A stretch of 64,000 nt of DNA from assembly GCF_000017405.1 (NCBI RefSeq), contig NC_009667.1, positions 2,404,001 through 2,468,000 of the forward strand. The letters run 5' to 3'. The notes under the pieces are model-generated. The model was not told the origin of the DNA, ran no database searches, and worked only from the letters and a program-made list of their open reading frames with translations. Numbering within the stretch: position 1 is the first letter of the stretch; every line of letters begins with the position of its first letter. The stretch comes from Brucella anthropi ATCC 49188. GTDB taxonomy: Bacteria > Pseudomonadota > Alphaproteobacteria > Rhizobiales > Rhizobiaceae. Below, one piece after another: positions 17,213 through 25,368 of the stretch. Made by a program: the position numbers and the translations under genes.

Positions 17213-18643
17213 TTAGCCAGCCGATCCGGAAGTGATTTCCTGCGCAACCTGGTTGAGCAGCAGCGTATAGCTCGCGATGTTGCGGTATGCCGTGATACGG
17301 ATATCGACCATCGGCGCAGGCGGTTCGAACTTCACACCAAGCTTGATGATGCCTTGCGCCATATCGTTGTCGGTGTTCGTATCCAGCAGCCAGCAATCAT
17401 GACCAGGCAGAATTGCGCCCTCCGCTTCCATCTGCCGGAGGAATGCGCGTCCGCCCTCGACCATGAATTTCAGATTGGCGCGGGAGAACGGCTTGTCGAC
17501 AAATTCGAGATATGCCTTTTCCAGTGCTTCATTGATGGCGTCAGCAGTGCGCCGTACGGAAATGAACTGCCAGAGAAGTTCTGCAGCGCAGGTCCAGACA
17601 CCCCAGAGCCGGAAGCCGGTATTATCGATGTTGACGATAGTGTTGACCCGGTTTTCGTTGAGGTAGTTCGACTGGTCGCCATATTCGATAGGACGATTGA
17701 CGCCGACAATACCGGAGATACCGACATTCGAACCCGACCACCAGAAGCCTTGCTCCAGATCCATTTTCGCTTGCTTGGCGGCAAAGATCGGCGAGGATGG
17801 GGCCGGTACATTGGCATCAAGTTCCGTGTCGAACTTCAATACCTTCGGATCGCAAATCGCGATACGCCCAGAATTAATGAGCCCGCGATACTGCACCGCC
17901 GCTTGATCGGTCGTGTCCGGCCCGTCGACATAAGCAACGGCTTTCAGCTTTTCCGCCACACCCATCAGCTCGGCAACCACCGGGTTCATGACCGATCCGA
18001 TATTGGCGGTTGCGGTCGCATCCTTGGAGCCAGCCTTGCCGGTGATTGTAACACCCGGCGTTCCGGTATAGCCGTAGCCAGCCTTGCGAACGATGATCGC
18101 AGTGATCGCGCCTTCGGTGACAATAGCCTCAGCAACAGCACCGGATCCGGTGCCTGTGACCGCGACCGTTGTCGTGTCAACGTCGTAACCGGTGCCGCCT
18201 GCGGTCACATTGATCGAGGCAATGCCATCGGCGGGCGAGGTCTGGGTAAAGCCGGGAGAGATCAGCAGTTTAGGCTTATACAAACCGTCGGACGACGCGC
18301 GACGGAAGGCATGGACACCGGTGAATGCTGTCTGGTCGCCGATGAGGTTCGACCAGGTTTCCGCAGTGGTTTCGCCTTCCTCGACCCGAACCACAATAAT
18401 CGGACAGCCAACCTGGTCGAAAATGCTGTCGATAGCGTTTTTCAGCGTACCTGCATTGCCGAGAGTCGACGCATCCTGCGGGCGCAGGATCTGCACCGGT
18501 TTATTCAGCGGGAACAGTAGAGGGTCAGCATCGGGTGCGGTGCCGATCAGGCCGATGACAGCAGTGCGCGCAATGCGCACCAAAAGCGGGGTTTCGGCAC
18601 TTTCGAATACACGCGTGCCATGGTGAAAGGACACAGATGCCAT
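17213..18643 (-). CDS. Tail sheath protein (FI family)
   Basis: A 476-residue contractile sheath subunit. The N-terminal FHHGTRVFESAETP and VRIARTAVIGLIGTAPDAD are typical of FI-type sheaths; QGFWWSGSNVGISGIVGVNR, NTGFRLWGVWTCAAELLWQF and ISVRRTADAINEALEKAYLE make up the conserved C-terminal half. A Gly/Thr-rich insertion (ASINVTAGGTGYDVDTTTVA) in the middle probably forms a surface domain. The gene shows that the virion is a myovirus. Confidence 0.95.
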   Translation of the reverse strand: MASVSFHHGTRVFESAETPLLVRIARTAVIGLIGTAPDADPLLFPLNKPVQILRPQDASTLGNAGTLKNAIDSIFDQVGCPIIVVRVEEGETTAETWSNLIGDQTAFTGVHAFRRASSDGLYKPKLLISPGFTQTSPADGIASINVTAGGTGYDVDTTTVAVTGTGSGAVAEAIVTEGAITAIIVRKAGYGYTGTPGVTITGKAGSKDATATANIGSVMNPVVAELMGVAEKLKAVAYVDGPDTTDQAAVQYRGLINSGRIAICDPKVLKFDTELDANVPAPSSPIFAAKQAKMDLEQGFWWSGSNVGISGIVGVNRPIEYGDQSNYLNENRVNTIVNIDNTGFRLWGVWTCAAELLWQFISVRRTADAINEALEKAYLEFVDKPFSRANLKFMVEGGRAFLRQMEAEGAILPGHDCWLLDTNTDNDMAQGIIKLGVKFEPPAPMVDIRITAYRNIASYTLLLNQVAQEITSGSAG

Positions 18644-18694
18644 TGTGGCACTCCTTGGATTTAGACCTCAATGGGTCGGGTTTTCAGGGAAAAA

Positions 18695-19252
18695 TCAGAG
18701 TGCCGGTTGCGGCCACTCTATCGCATCAACAATTGCGTGCGCCGTCGCTTCATCAGCGGCAGCGTCGATATCTATCTTCGCTCCAAGTCGAATGCCTTCA
18801 ATCGCTGCACCGATTTGTTGCCACATTGCAAACGCAGCCAAAACGATATCGGCCACATCGGATAAGGTTTCAGCAGTAATGCCCACCTCGGATGAAAGGA
18901 GCGGGTAATAAGAAACCTGCGGGTTTGATGTTGCCTTGAGGGCTTGAGCTTCCGTGACCTTCTGTTGATAGGTCATGGCCTGACCATCGCCCGGCGTGAT
19001 GTATTTCAGGCGTTCTGTTTCGGCTGCGGCATCAACCTCATTTTTCAGCCATGATTTCAGCTGAACGAGATTCGTCTGCGGCATGACAGGCGGTGAAAAC
19101 TCGCCACCTTCAATATGCCATCCTACCTCGACATCGGCTCCCACAGCAACAAACTGATCTGCGAAGTCAGCATGAAAGCAATCGGATGGCGTCCGATCAC
19201 CAAGGTCAATGATCTCTACAACTGTTGAATTGTCGATACGAGCAAATCTCAT
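18695..19252 (-). CDS. Putative tail fibre assembly protein
   Basis: A 185-residue protein located right after the tail fibre gene, where P2-like phages keep the fibre chaperone. The N-terminus (MRFARIDNSTVVEIIDLGDR...FHADFADQFVAV) is typical of Tfa/DUF4376-like proteins, and a helical segment (LKSWLKNEVDAAAETERL...YQQKVTEAQALKA) follows. Function assigned on position and general form. Confidence 0.65.
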   Translation of the reverse strand: MRFARIDNSTVVEIIDLGDRTPSDCFHADFADQFVAVGADVEVGWHIEGGEFSPPVMPQTNLVQLKSWLKNEVDAAAETERLKYITPGDGQAMTYQQKVTEAQALKATSNPQVSYYPLLSSEVGITAETLSDVADIVLAAFAMWQQIGAAIEGIRLGAKIDIDAAADEATAHAIVDAIEWPQPAL

Positions 19253-19261
19253 GATACCCTC

Positions 19262-20839
19262 TTAAAATTCGATGACGATCAAACCGTCCGCGCCCTGCGC
19301 ACCGCCTGTTGCTTTCGCGCCACCACCGCCGCCGACCCCGGGGAAATTGCGGAACGTACCGCCAGTGACCGACATAGGCGTTCCGGCGGACGTATAAGAC
19401 CCGCCACCGCCGCTGCCATATAGGATGTCCAGGTATCCGTTTGCAGCACGACCGCCTTCGACATTTAGTAGCCCACCGACGCCCGTTCCGCCCGCCCCAC
19501 CAGTACCCGGATTTGGAGTTCCACTGAACCATCCGCGACCTCCGGAGCCACCCGTGGCTGACAACAAGGTTCCGAACGATGACGCCCCACCAGACGCGCC
19601 AACACTACCCGTCGCGTCACCTCCGGCACCGCCGCCACCAATAGTGATAGGGATCGTTGCGCCCGGTAATACGTTATAAATCCCCTCTGCGTATCCGCCA
19701 CCGCCACCGCCACCGCCAGCCCCGCCAGATGTCGCGCCACCGCCACCGCCACCGCCAGCCCAGACACAAACGCGCACTGAAAAAACACCCTCCGGAACAA
19801 CCCACTCTGTCGTGCCGACGTTGCGGTACACAAGTATGTTCCGAGATCGGGTAAGTGATGGATTGAGATTGGCGACCTGGAATCCGACCCCATCAAAGAT
19901 CAAATCCACAACCTGACCGGATACGAGGTCATTCTGTTTCAATACCGAACCCGCTGCCTGTAAAATAGGCTTGGCACCAATCCCGTTGAGATTGAGTGTA
20001 GCAGGGCCAGTGTTCGACGCGGCGATTTTCAGCCGTAGCGTCAGGCCGGCAACCAAAGCCGCAGGCGCTGGCGTTAGTGTTGCGGTCAACGCATTCGCTG
20101 TGCCTGCCGCCACCGCGAAGGACCACTTCCCAGACTGAGCATCAAGCGCGAGCTTCTCGACATAGACGCCACTCACCTTTTCGAAAACACGCCCGTCAGG
20201 CAAACTGACCCCATGCCCATCCGGGGGCGTCATTATTCCCCAACCTGCGGAAGTATATTCAGCAATCTTTCCGGATTGCCCCGACCAAGCGCCAGTTGCT
20301 CCTATTGGAATAAGGTACAGATCACCAACTGATGGCGAAGCTGGTGGAGCTGTTAGCGTCATGGAGATTACGGGCAACCATGGCAACCGGTTAAGACGCT
20401 GTAGCGCGACCTTGAATGCAGGATCGACGACAATGGTTATGTTCGCGATATTAGAGAACGCCACCTCAAGCCGAATAGTTCCCTCGACCGTCTGTCCGCT
20501 GGAAGGGATTGGCTTACTGATCGGTGGATCATAACGAGCAATGGCTATGAGATCGCCATCGTCATCGATCAGCCCTGCCTCACGAATGGTATATGGCCCC
20601 TCGCCAGCCTCCAGAAATATATCGAAATAGGCAACATTCGAAGCGCCAACGACAGTACCGTGACCAGAGACAGCCTTTCGTGCGATCTCATGATAAAGCG
20701 TAGTTTCACCACCCGACGGAACAGTTGTGCCATCACCGATAGCAATATGGGTGATAACGACCGCAGTTCCATTTGCGATAGCCGCCGCCTCTTTTGCGCG
20801 ACCAAGGTTCGTCATCAACGCGAACGTGTTTTGAGCCAT
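19262..20839 (-). CDS. Tail fibre/adhesin with polyglycine C-terminal domain
   Basis: A 525-residue protein. Residues 1-160 match the phage fibre N-terminal domain of the P2 gpH type (MAQNTFALMTNLGRAKEAAA; IARKAVSGHGTVVGASNVAY), which joins the baseplate. A DUF2793-like module follows (PSVGDLYLIPIGATGAWSG). The last 160 residues are dominated by glycine runs (GGGGGGGATSGGAGGGGG; TIGGGGAGGDATGSVG), like the polyglycine-II adhesin domain of T2/S16 gp38. The C-terminal part probably contacts the host surface. Comparison with the fibre of the neighbouring assembly gene suggests one receptor-binding unit. Confidence 0.85.
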   Translation of the reverse strand: MAQNTFALMTNLGRAKEAAAIANGTAVVITHIAIGDGTTVPSGGETTLYHEIARKAVSGHGTVVGASNVAYFDIFLEAGEGPYTIREAGLIDDDGDLIAIARYDPPISKPIPSSGQTVEGTIRLEVAFSNIANITIVVDPAFKVALQRLNRLPWLPVISMTLTAPPASPSVGDLYLIPIGATGAWSGQSGKIAEYTSAGWGIMTPPDGHGVSLPDGRVFEKVSGVYVEKLALDAQSGKWSFAVAAGTANALTATLTPAPAALVAGLTLRLKIAASNTGPATLNLNGIGAKPILQAAGSVLKQNDLVSGQVVDLIFDGVGFQVANLNPSLTRSRNILVYRNVGTTEWVVPEGVFSVRVCVWAGGGGGGGATSGGAGGGGGGGGYAEGIYNVLPGATIPITIGGGGAGGDATGSVGASGGASSFGTLLSATGGSGGRGWFSGTPNPGTGGAGGTGVGGLLNVEGGRAANGYLDILYGSGGGGSYTSAGTPMSVTGGTFRNFPGVGGGGGAKATGGAQGADGLIVIEF

Positions 20840-20843
20840 ATTC

Positions 20844-21509
20844 TTAAACCTTGTAGTGAGCAGTCACCGATAGAAACGCGCACGGCGCTCCAGCGACATA
20901 ACCGGTTGCCCTGAGTACGGGCGGTTCAAATGCAAATGGATGAGCAATAGCTGTCAGCCTCGTTCTCAGAAATGCGCCGACATAAAGAGGCCCCCGTGCC
21001 TGCACGACTGCGCGTGTGGCAAACACTCGGGATTTGGGTTTGGCCGCATCAACCGACGCTATCGCTGCCGCTTGTGTATCCAGATCGAAAACCGGGCTGC
21101 CATTGCGATAAAGGATTTCGACACGGAACGTTCCGCGTCTGGATCCATCCTCCCACCATTCGACAATCCGGGTTTCCAGCTCAAAAGCGGCCAGTGCTCG
21201 CTCAACCGCGCCGCGAGTGCCTTTAAGACGGTGCACCATAGGCGACGCTGCAATCACCCTGCGCTGTTGCGCTTCGGACCAATCAGCGGACCAGACATCG
21301 ACCGATACCCCCATGGCGAGGTATGGCAGCAGCACCTTGGGACAGGTCGCGGGGTTCCAGATCGTCGCAATAACGGTGGGATCAACCGTCGCAATCCGTG
21401 CCAGTTCGGCAGCGAGCAAAGCGACAGTCAGTGGCGAAGAACGCGCAGGAAGAATGGACCGCGCGAGATCTGCAACAGCATCTATCGCTTCATCTGCCGT
21501 CATTGCCAC
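20844..21509 (-). CDS. Tail protein I (baseplate)
   Basis: A 221-residue P2 gpI-type baseplate protein (PYLAMGVSVDVWSADWSEAQ; RVIAASPMVHRLKGTRGAVERAL read in two parts; ETRIVEWWEDGSRRGTFRVE). It links J to the fibre. It overlaps the end of gpJ by ten bases and is four bases before the fibre start. Confidence 0.93.
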   Translation of the reverse strand: MAMTADEAIDAVADLARSILPARSSPLTVALLAAELARIATVDPTVIATIWNPATCPKVLLPYLAMGVSVDVWSADWSEAQQRRVIAASPMVHRLKGTRGAVERALAAFELETRIVEWWEDGSRRGTFRVEILYRNGSPVFDLDTQAAAIASVDAAKPKSRVFATRAVVQARGPLYVGAFLRTRLTAIAHPFAFEPPVLRATGYVAGAPCAFLSVTAHYKV

Positions 21510-22549
21510 GATCCTTGTGTTTGAACCGTATTGACCGTGATCGATCCAACTTGCCCGACGCCTTTCGAACCCGGTTCGATATCAGCGGCAGGCGAAACAA
21601 CTTCGACAGTGACATTGTCATCGACCGCCGCGCGACCACCAATAACCTCGCGCTGGACGGCCAAACCAATGCGCCGACGCGATGCTGCATATGCGGTCAG
21701 CCGCTTTTTCGCTTCCGCCGCCATCGCCGACACATCAACACCCGGCGCATAATAAAGAGTGACCTCGATATCGTAGGCCGTGACTGTCGCAGGCTCGATA
21801 CGAACGTTGTCGCCGATAGGCCGCACATCCTTTGGTGTTACTGCTTGAAAAGCCCGATTCAACAATGGCTGGTCAGTGGGCCCATAGGTTACCGTCGGAA
21901 GGATCACGACGAGGATTTCCGGCGCAAGCACCGGATCACCGGTATTGCGACCGGAAAACGGGTTTGGGATCAGTCCCATTGAATAGGCGTCTGCATGAAG
22001 CCAATTCGTGTAGGTCGCAGCATCTTCCTCGGAATAGACAGCGACATCAGCGATATCCCGCTTTCCATCCAGCTCCAGGGCATGAAAGGCATACGCACCT
22101 TCGGGGCCTGCGGTTGAGAACGCTTCGAAAGCAAGCAGTATCCGGGATCGGAAAATGTCGTCCAGCTCGACCCACTTGCCGAGAACCGGATCCCATTGCG
22201 AATTTTCCGGCTGATCATCCTCAGCGTTGTCGTAGACAAGACGCGAGATTCCGGCATAAGTCGCTGCGATATGGTCAAGGTCACCGCCGATGGCGGTTGC
22301 CAGAGACAGGGCGCGGATAGCTTCATTGACCCGCTGGCGAAACTTCATTTCCTGATAGCCGCCACCCTCTGAAAAGGCGATGACCATGGGATCGGTTTCA
22401 AGCTTCTCAACATCGTAAGCAACGCCGAACCGCTCCAGAGCAGCCACCAGATATTCATCGCGTGAGGACTTGATTTCCTCAAAATCCACCGCGACGACAC
22501 TTGGAACATCGCCAAGGTCAGCCAGGTTCGGCGCAACAAAGCGGCTCAT
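21500..22549 (-). CDS. Baseplate assembly protein J
   Basis: A 349-residue P2 gpJ-type protein forming the baseplate wedge. The true start is MSRFVAPNLADLGDVPSV at 22549, overlapping the gpW stop (ATGA); a longer frame to 22717 lies within gpW. Family segments are LGVAYDVEKLETDP-like region near residue 40, LSLATAIGGDLDHIAATYAG, and DVEVTLYYAPGVD-like YDIEVTLYYAPGVDVSAM before the C-terminal VGQVGSITVNTVQTQG. Confidence 0.93.
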   Translation of the reverse strand: MSRFVAPNLADLGDVPSVVAVDFEEIKSSRDEYLVAALERFGVAYDVEKLETDPMVIAFSEGGGYQEMKFRQRVNEAIRALSLATAIGGDLDHIAATYAGISRLVYDNAEDDQPENSQWDPVLGKWVELDDIFRSRILLAFEAFSTAGPEGAYAFHALELDGKRDIADVAVYSEEDAATYTNWLHADAYSMGLIPNPFSGRNTGDPVLAPEILVVILPTVTYGPTDQPLLNRAFQAVTPKDVRPIGDNVRIEPATVTAYDIEVTLYYAPGVDVSAMAAEAKKRLTAYAASRRRIGLAVQREVIGGRAAVDDNVTVEVVSPAADIEPGSKGVGQVGSITVNTVQTQGSWQ

Positions 22550-22929
22550 GACATAGTCCTTGCTATTGTGATGTTCGTGGAGGTCTCGCCTTCGGTCACT
22601 GAAAAATCGCCCTTGTGACCGTTCGGGTAATAGACACCCCGTATCTGGAGATCGATGACGCCCTGTGCGGTCAGGTCGCCAATGTTTATGCCGGTTACCG
22701 CAAAGCGCGGTTCCCATTTCGCAATTGCCATAGCGCAGGCTGAATAGATGCCGAGAATGACGCGGTCATTCATCGGTCTATCGATCAGGCCCATCAGCTC
22801 GGAACCAAAGTCCCGACGCATCACGCGAGATCCAACCGGCGTTGTCAGGATGACCTCAATCGACTGCCGAACATGGTCAAAGCCCGCCAGCAGTGAACCA
22901 TCCATGTTCGAAAAGCCGAGCGACGACAT
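22546..22929 (-). CDS. Baseplate protein W (gp25-like)
   Basis: A 127-residue gpW/gp25-type baseplate wedge protein: DHVRQSIEVILTTPVGSRVM and RRDFGSELMGLIDRPMNDR are the family core. It overlaps gpJ by four bases. The same fold occurs in type VI secretion TssE. Confidence 0.94.
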   Translation of the reverse strand: MSSLGFSNMDGSLLAGFDHVRQSIEVILTTPVGSRVMRRDFGSELMGLIDRPMNDRVILGIYSACAMAIAKWEPRFAVTGINIGDLTAQGVIDLQIRGVYYPNGHKGDFSVTEGETSTNITIARTMS

Positions 22930-22932
22930 GGC

Positions 22933-23103
22933 TTAATCCTTGACCGGGCGCGCGACCTTTTGTCGGTCGGACGGCTTTTCAAGTTGATGACCGTAAGGAG
23001 CCATGAATGGTCTGGCGACAGCATCCGGCATTTCCTGCTCCGTGGCCTTGGCTATGTAATAGGTGCCGCCGTAAAAGCCGCTTTCCTTCACGATGACTTT
23101 CAT
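22933..23103 (-). CDS. Small hypothetical protein between PAAR and gpW
   Basis: A 56-residue protein (MKVIVKESGFYGGTYYIAKA...EKPSDRQKVARPVKD) starting at the ATG at 23103, 17 bases after the PAAR gene; AAGGAGAA precedes the start. It is basic and has no membrane segment. Unknown function; conserved placement in the tail operon would support a small structural or assembly role. Confidence 0.6.
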   Translation of the reverse strand: MKVIVKESGFYGGTYYIAKATEQEMPDAVARPFMAPYGHQLEKPSDRQKVARPVKD

Positions 23104-23120
23104 CGCCTGTTCTCCTTTGG

Positions 23121-23384
23121 TCAGTCGCACGACCACTTGGTCGCGCCAGAAATGAGACTAGCGCCGCAACCTGTTGTGTCGCCGGTTCGCGCCACGGGAT
23201 CGCCTTCGCAGATGAATTTTGATGATCCCGACACAATCGGCGTTACGCCATGACCGGGAATGGGGCAGGAATGCAGATCGCCCTTTCTGGCGATGAGCTT
23301 TCCCTCGCAGCTCCACTTGTCAGCAGACGAAATTACGGTGCCGCCATGACTGGAGGTATCACCGAGACGAACGATCAATGGCAT
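23121..23384 (-). CDS. PAAR-domain tail spike tip protein
   Basis: An 87-residue PAAR protein: MPLIVRLGDTSSHGGTVIS, IARKGDLHSCPIPGHGVTP, PVARTGDTTGCGASLISG. Conserved His and Cys residues (HGG, HSCPIPGHG, TGCGA) can bind the metal at the apex of the cone that caps the gpV spike. Its start overlaps the end of gpV at 23384. Confidence 0.92.
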   Translation of the reverse strand: MPLIVRLGDTSSHGGTVISSADKWSCEGKLIARKGDLHSCPIPGHGVTPIVSGSSKFICEGDPVARTGDTTGCGASLISGATKWSCD

Positions 23385-23821
23385 CAGGCAAGGTTTCCGT
23401 TAGACGCTGTAAAAGTGATGTTTGCTGCATCAATCGTGACAGTGTCGTCGCTGATGAAGAAGCGCACCCCACCCTTGACGATAACAGCGTCCGGCCCGTC
23501 ATGCGGGCGTGGGTTCGCGTTCGAATGTGTCGAGAAATCGATGACGCCGTCAGTCAGGTCACCGCTTTCCGACATGACATCAACCTGCTGTCCGACCGTT
23601 GGCGGGATATGTGTCGAGATCCCACCAGCTGCGATTTCCTTCCATGGGATCCAGCCGGTTCGGAAAGGTTGCTCGCCGCCTTCGATTTTCACACGGGCGA
23701 CACCCTTTCCATGGTCTATCTCATCAATCACACCAGTTCGACGATGATTAGCCAGGCGGCGCTCGACCTCGAACAGTCGGCGTTGCAGCTCGACCAGAAT
23801 ATCAGCAAGAGTGTCAGCCAT
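23384..23821 (-). CDS. Baseplate spike protein V
   Basis: A 145-residue P2 gpV-type membrane-piercing spike: RRTGVIDEIDHGKGVARVKI and an OB-like core with WIPWKEIAAGG, followed by the beta-helical VKGGVRFFISDDTVTIDAAN. It begins at the base where the 258-residue gene stops and overlaps the PAAR gene that caps it. Confidence 0.92.
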   Translation of the reverse strand: MADTLADILVELQRRLFEVERRLANHRRTGVIDEIDHGKGVARVKIEGGEQPFRTGWIPWKEIAAGGISTHIPPTVGQQVDVMSESGDLTDGVIDFSTHSNANPRPHDGPDAVIVKGGVRFFISDDTVTIDAANITFTASNGNLA

Positions 23822-24597
23822 CAGATTTTCTCGAAATCGATCCGCGAAATGTCTGGCTCTGTCGCTTCCGCTGCGAGCGGGGGGAGATCACAAAGCGCCC
23901 TCGCCTCATCCAGCGTGAAACCAAACCGTCGGCGCTGCTCTATTGAATTCCGCTGGGTGACGGCCAACCCCATCAATTCTTGCAAGGCCTCCAAATATGG
24001 ATGCTCCACGGCTTCCATTTGATTGAGCAGCTTCTGCCAGACGGAAGTCGGCGCAACCGGCTCGCCGAAAACAGGATCTGGAAGAAGATCGCAGGTGATG
24101 CTTTGCTGATGCGCCGCCATGCGGGTGCCGGTTTCAGCGTCTGCGGTTCGCCTGCGCTCGACTTTCACGATATCGCGGACAAGCGTGCGCCAGATCTCAG
24201 CCCATGGATTATCGGGATCCATCAATGCGGCGACAGCCTCTCGATCCACCACGTCGAGGAAAAGTTCAAATGCGGAATCGGTAGCTGGTATCCCGCCGAT
24301 GATAGTACTCTCGCCGGTTTCCTGATCGGTTTCCGTCATCGAAGCCGCAATGCCGGTTTCGATCAGAAGTTCAGTAAGCCCGTTCTGCCAGAGCCGTCGC
24401 GCGCCGCTCAGATCTTCCGCCTTTGATCCGTCGGTATAGACCGAAATAAATGGCTTTTCCTGATTGGTGCGCAGGCTTTCATCAGCCGCCACGTCAATCG
24501 ACCCTATTTCACTGTCGAGAACGTTAGAACCGACGGACGTAGCGCCATTCAAGGCACCGATTGTCGCAATCCGGAGCGCAATACGACCAACAGACAT
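23821..24597 (-). CDS. Hypothetical structural protein at the head-tail junction of the operon
   Basis: A 258-residue protein with no family I recognise. It starts with SVGRIALRIATIGALNGATS and contains FISVYTDGSKAEDLSGARR and PTSVWQKLLNQMEAVEHPYL. It overlaps the neighbours on both sides by single bases, so it belongs to the structural operon. It occupies the place between the connector gene and gpV where P2 keeps tail-completion genes, which suggests a connector or tail-completion role by position only. Confidence 0.65.
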   Translation of the reverse strand: MSVGRIALRIATIGALNGATSVGSNVLDSEIGSIDVAADESLRTNQEKPFISVYTDGSKAEDLSGARRLWQNGLTELLIETGIAASMTETDQETGESTIIGGIPATDSAFELFLDVVDREAVAALMDPDNPWAEIWRTLVRDIVKVERRRTADAETGTRMAAHQQSITCDLLPDPVFGEPVAPTSVWQKLLNQMEAVEHPYLEALQELMGLAVTQRNSIEQRRRFGFTLDEARALCDLPPLAAEATEPDISRIDFEKI

Positions 24598-24971
24598 CAG
24601 AGCTGCCCCAGTTTCAAAACGATGAGATTGCTATATCGATCCGAAATTGCAGCAACTTCGAACCACGGTCTGCCCGCCCGATCATTTGCGCGAACCTTAT
24701 CACCAACTCTCGGATCTGGACCGGTATAGGTTGAACGATCCAGAAACAGTTCTGCCTCGCCAAGCGACAGGCGAGATCGATAGGTTCCAGATGGTGCCGG
24801 GCCCGGTGCGCGTGAATCATCGCCGCCGACATGTAGCAGCGCATTGATCTCGACCATCTGCCGGTCAGGATCGGCGACCTGTCCTTTCAAGAAGGACAGG
24901 CGAACCGACTCGCCGTAGCTACGGGTCATCTTTTGATCGACCATAGCTTCCAGTTTTCGCCAGTTCGCCAT
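24597..24971 (-). CDS. Putative head-tail connector protein
   Basis: A 124-residue protein (LEAMVDQKMTRSYGESVRLSF; ELFLDRSTYTGPDPRVGDKV; WFEVAAISDRYSNLIVLKLG). Size, beta-rich C-terminal pattern and position behind the capsid and decoration genes fit lambda FII-type connectors. It is the last head-region gene before the tail genes. The assignment is by position and general pattern. Confidence 0.65.
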   Translation of the reverse strand: MANWRKLEAMVDQKMTRSYGESVRLSFLKGQVADPDRQMVEINALLHVGGDDSRAPGPAPSGTYRSRLSLGEAELFLDRSTYTGPDPRVGDKVRANDRAGRPWFEVAAISDRYSNLIVLKLGQL

Positions 24972-24976
24972 GTCAC

Positions 24977-25300
24977 TTATACCGAAAGACGCACCGCGCC
25001 GAAGTCGGAAGGGTTCGCCGCCGCTTCGGTGGCGTGACCGATGAATGTATTACCGCTCGCAGCCGTGGAGATATTCTTGTCAGCAGCGACGTAATAGACC
25101 TTGGCACCCACGGCCCACGCTTGCGCGGAAACCTTCGGCAACCCGAAGACCCCTTTGGTTGAGATTTCAACATCTTCGCCAGCTTTTGCGGAGAACTGGG
25201 CAACGCCGAACAGATCGCCGACAACAACCAGATCGCCAGACTTCACGTCAGCCGGAGCCGGGACGGTGATGCTATCACCGGGCTGAATATAGTTTTTCAT
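24977..25300 (-). CDS. DUF2190 capsid cement/decoration protein
   Basis: A 107-residue DUF2190 protein: MKNYIQPGDSITVPAPADVK, SGDLVVVGDLFGVAQFSAKA and a C-terminal FIGHATEAAAN segment. DUF2190 proteins sit beside the major capsid gene in many phages and act as cement or decoration proteins. It lies 68 bases after the capsid gene. Confidence 0.88.
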   Translation of the reverse strand: MKNYIQPGDSITVPAPADVKSGDLVVVGDLFGVAQFSAKAGEDVEISTKGVFGLPKVSAQAWAVGAKVYYVAADKNISTAASGNTFIGHATEAAANPSDFGAVRLSV

Positions 25301-25368
25301 GGGAGTTCTTCCTTATGAAGGATCAGAGCGGAAAGGATGGCGGATCTAAATGACCCGCCCTATTTCGA

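Noticed and set aside
22549..22717. Extended N-terminus for baseplate protein J
   Set aside because: The extra 56 residues lie in the gpW gene and have no family match; MSRFVAPNLADLGDVP with ATGA overlap is the better start.
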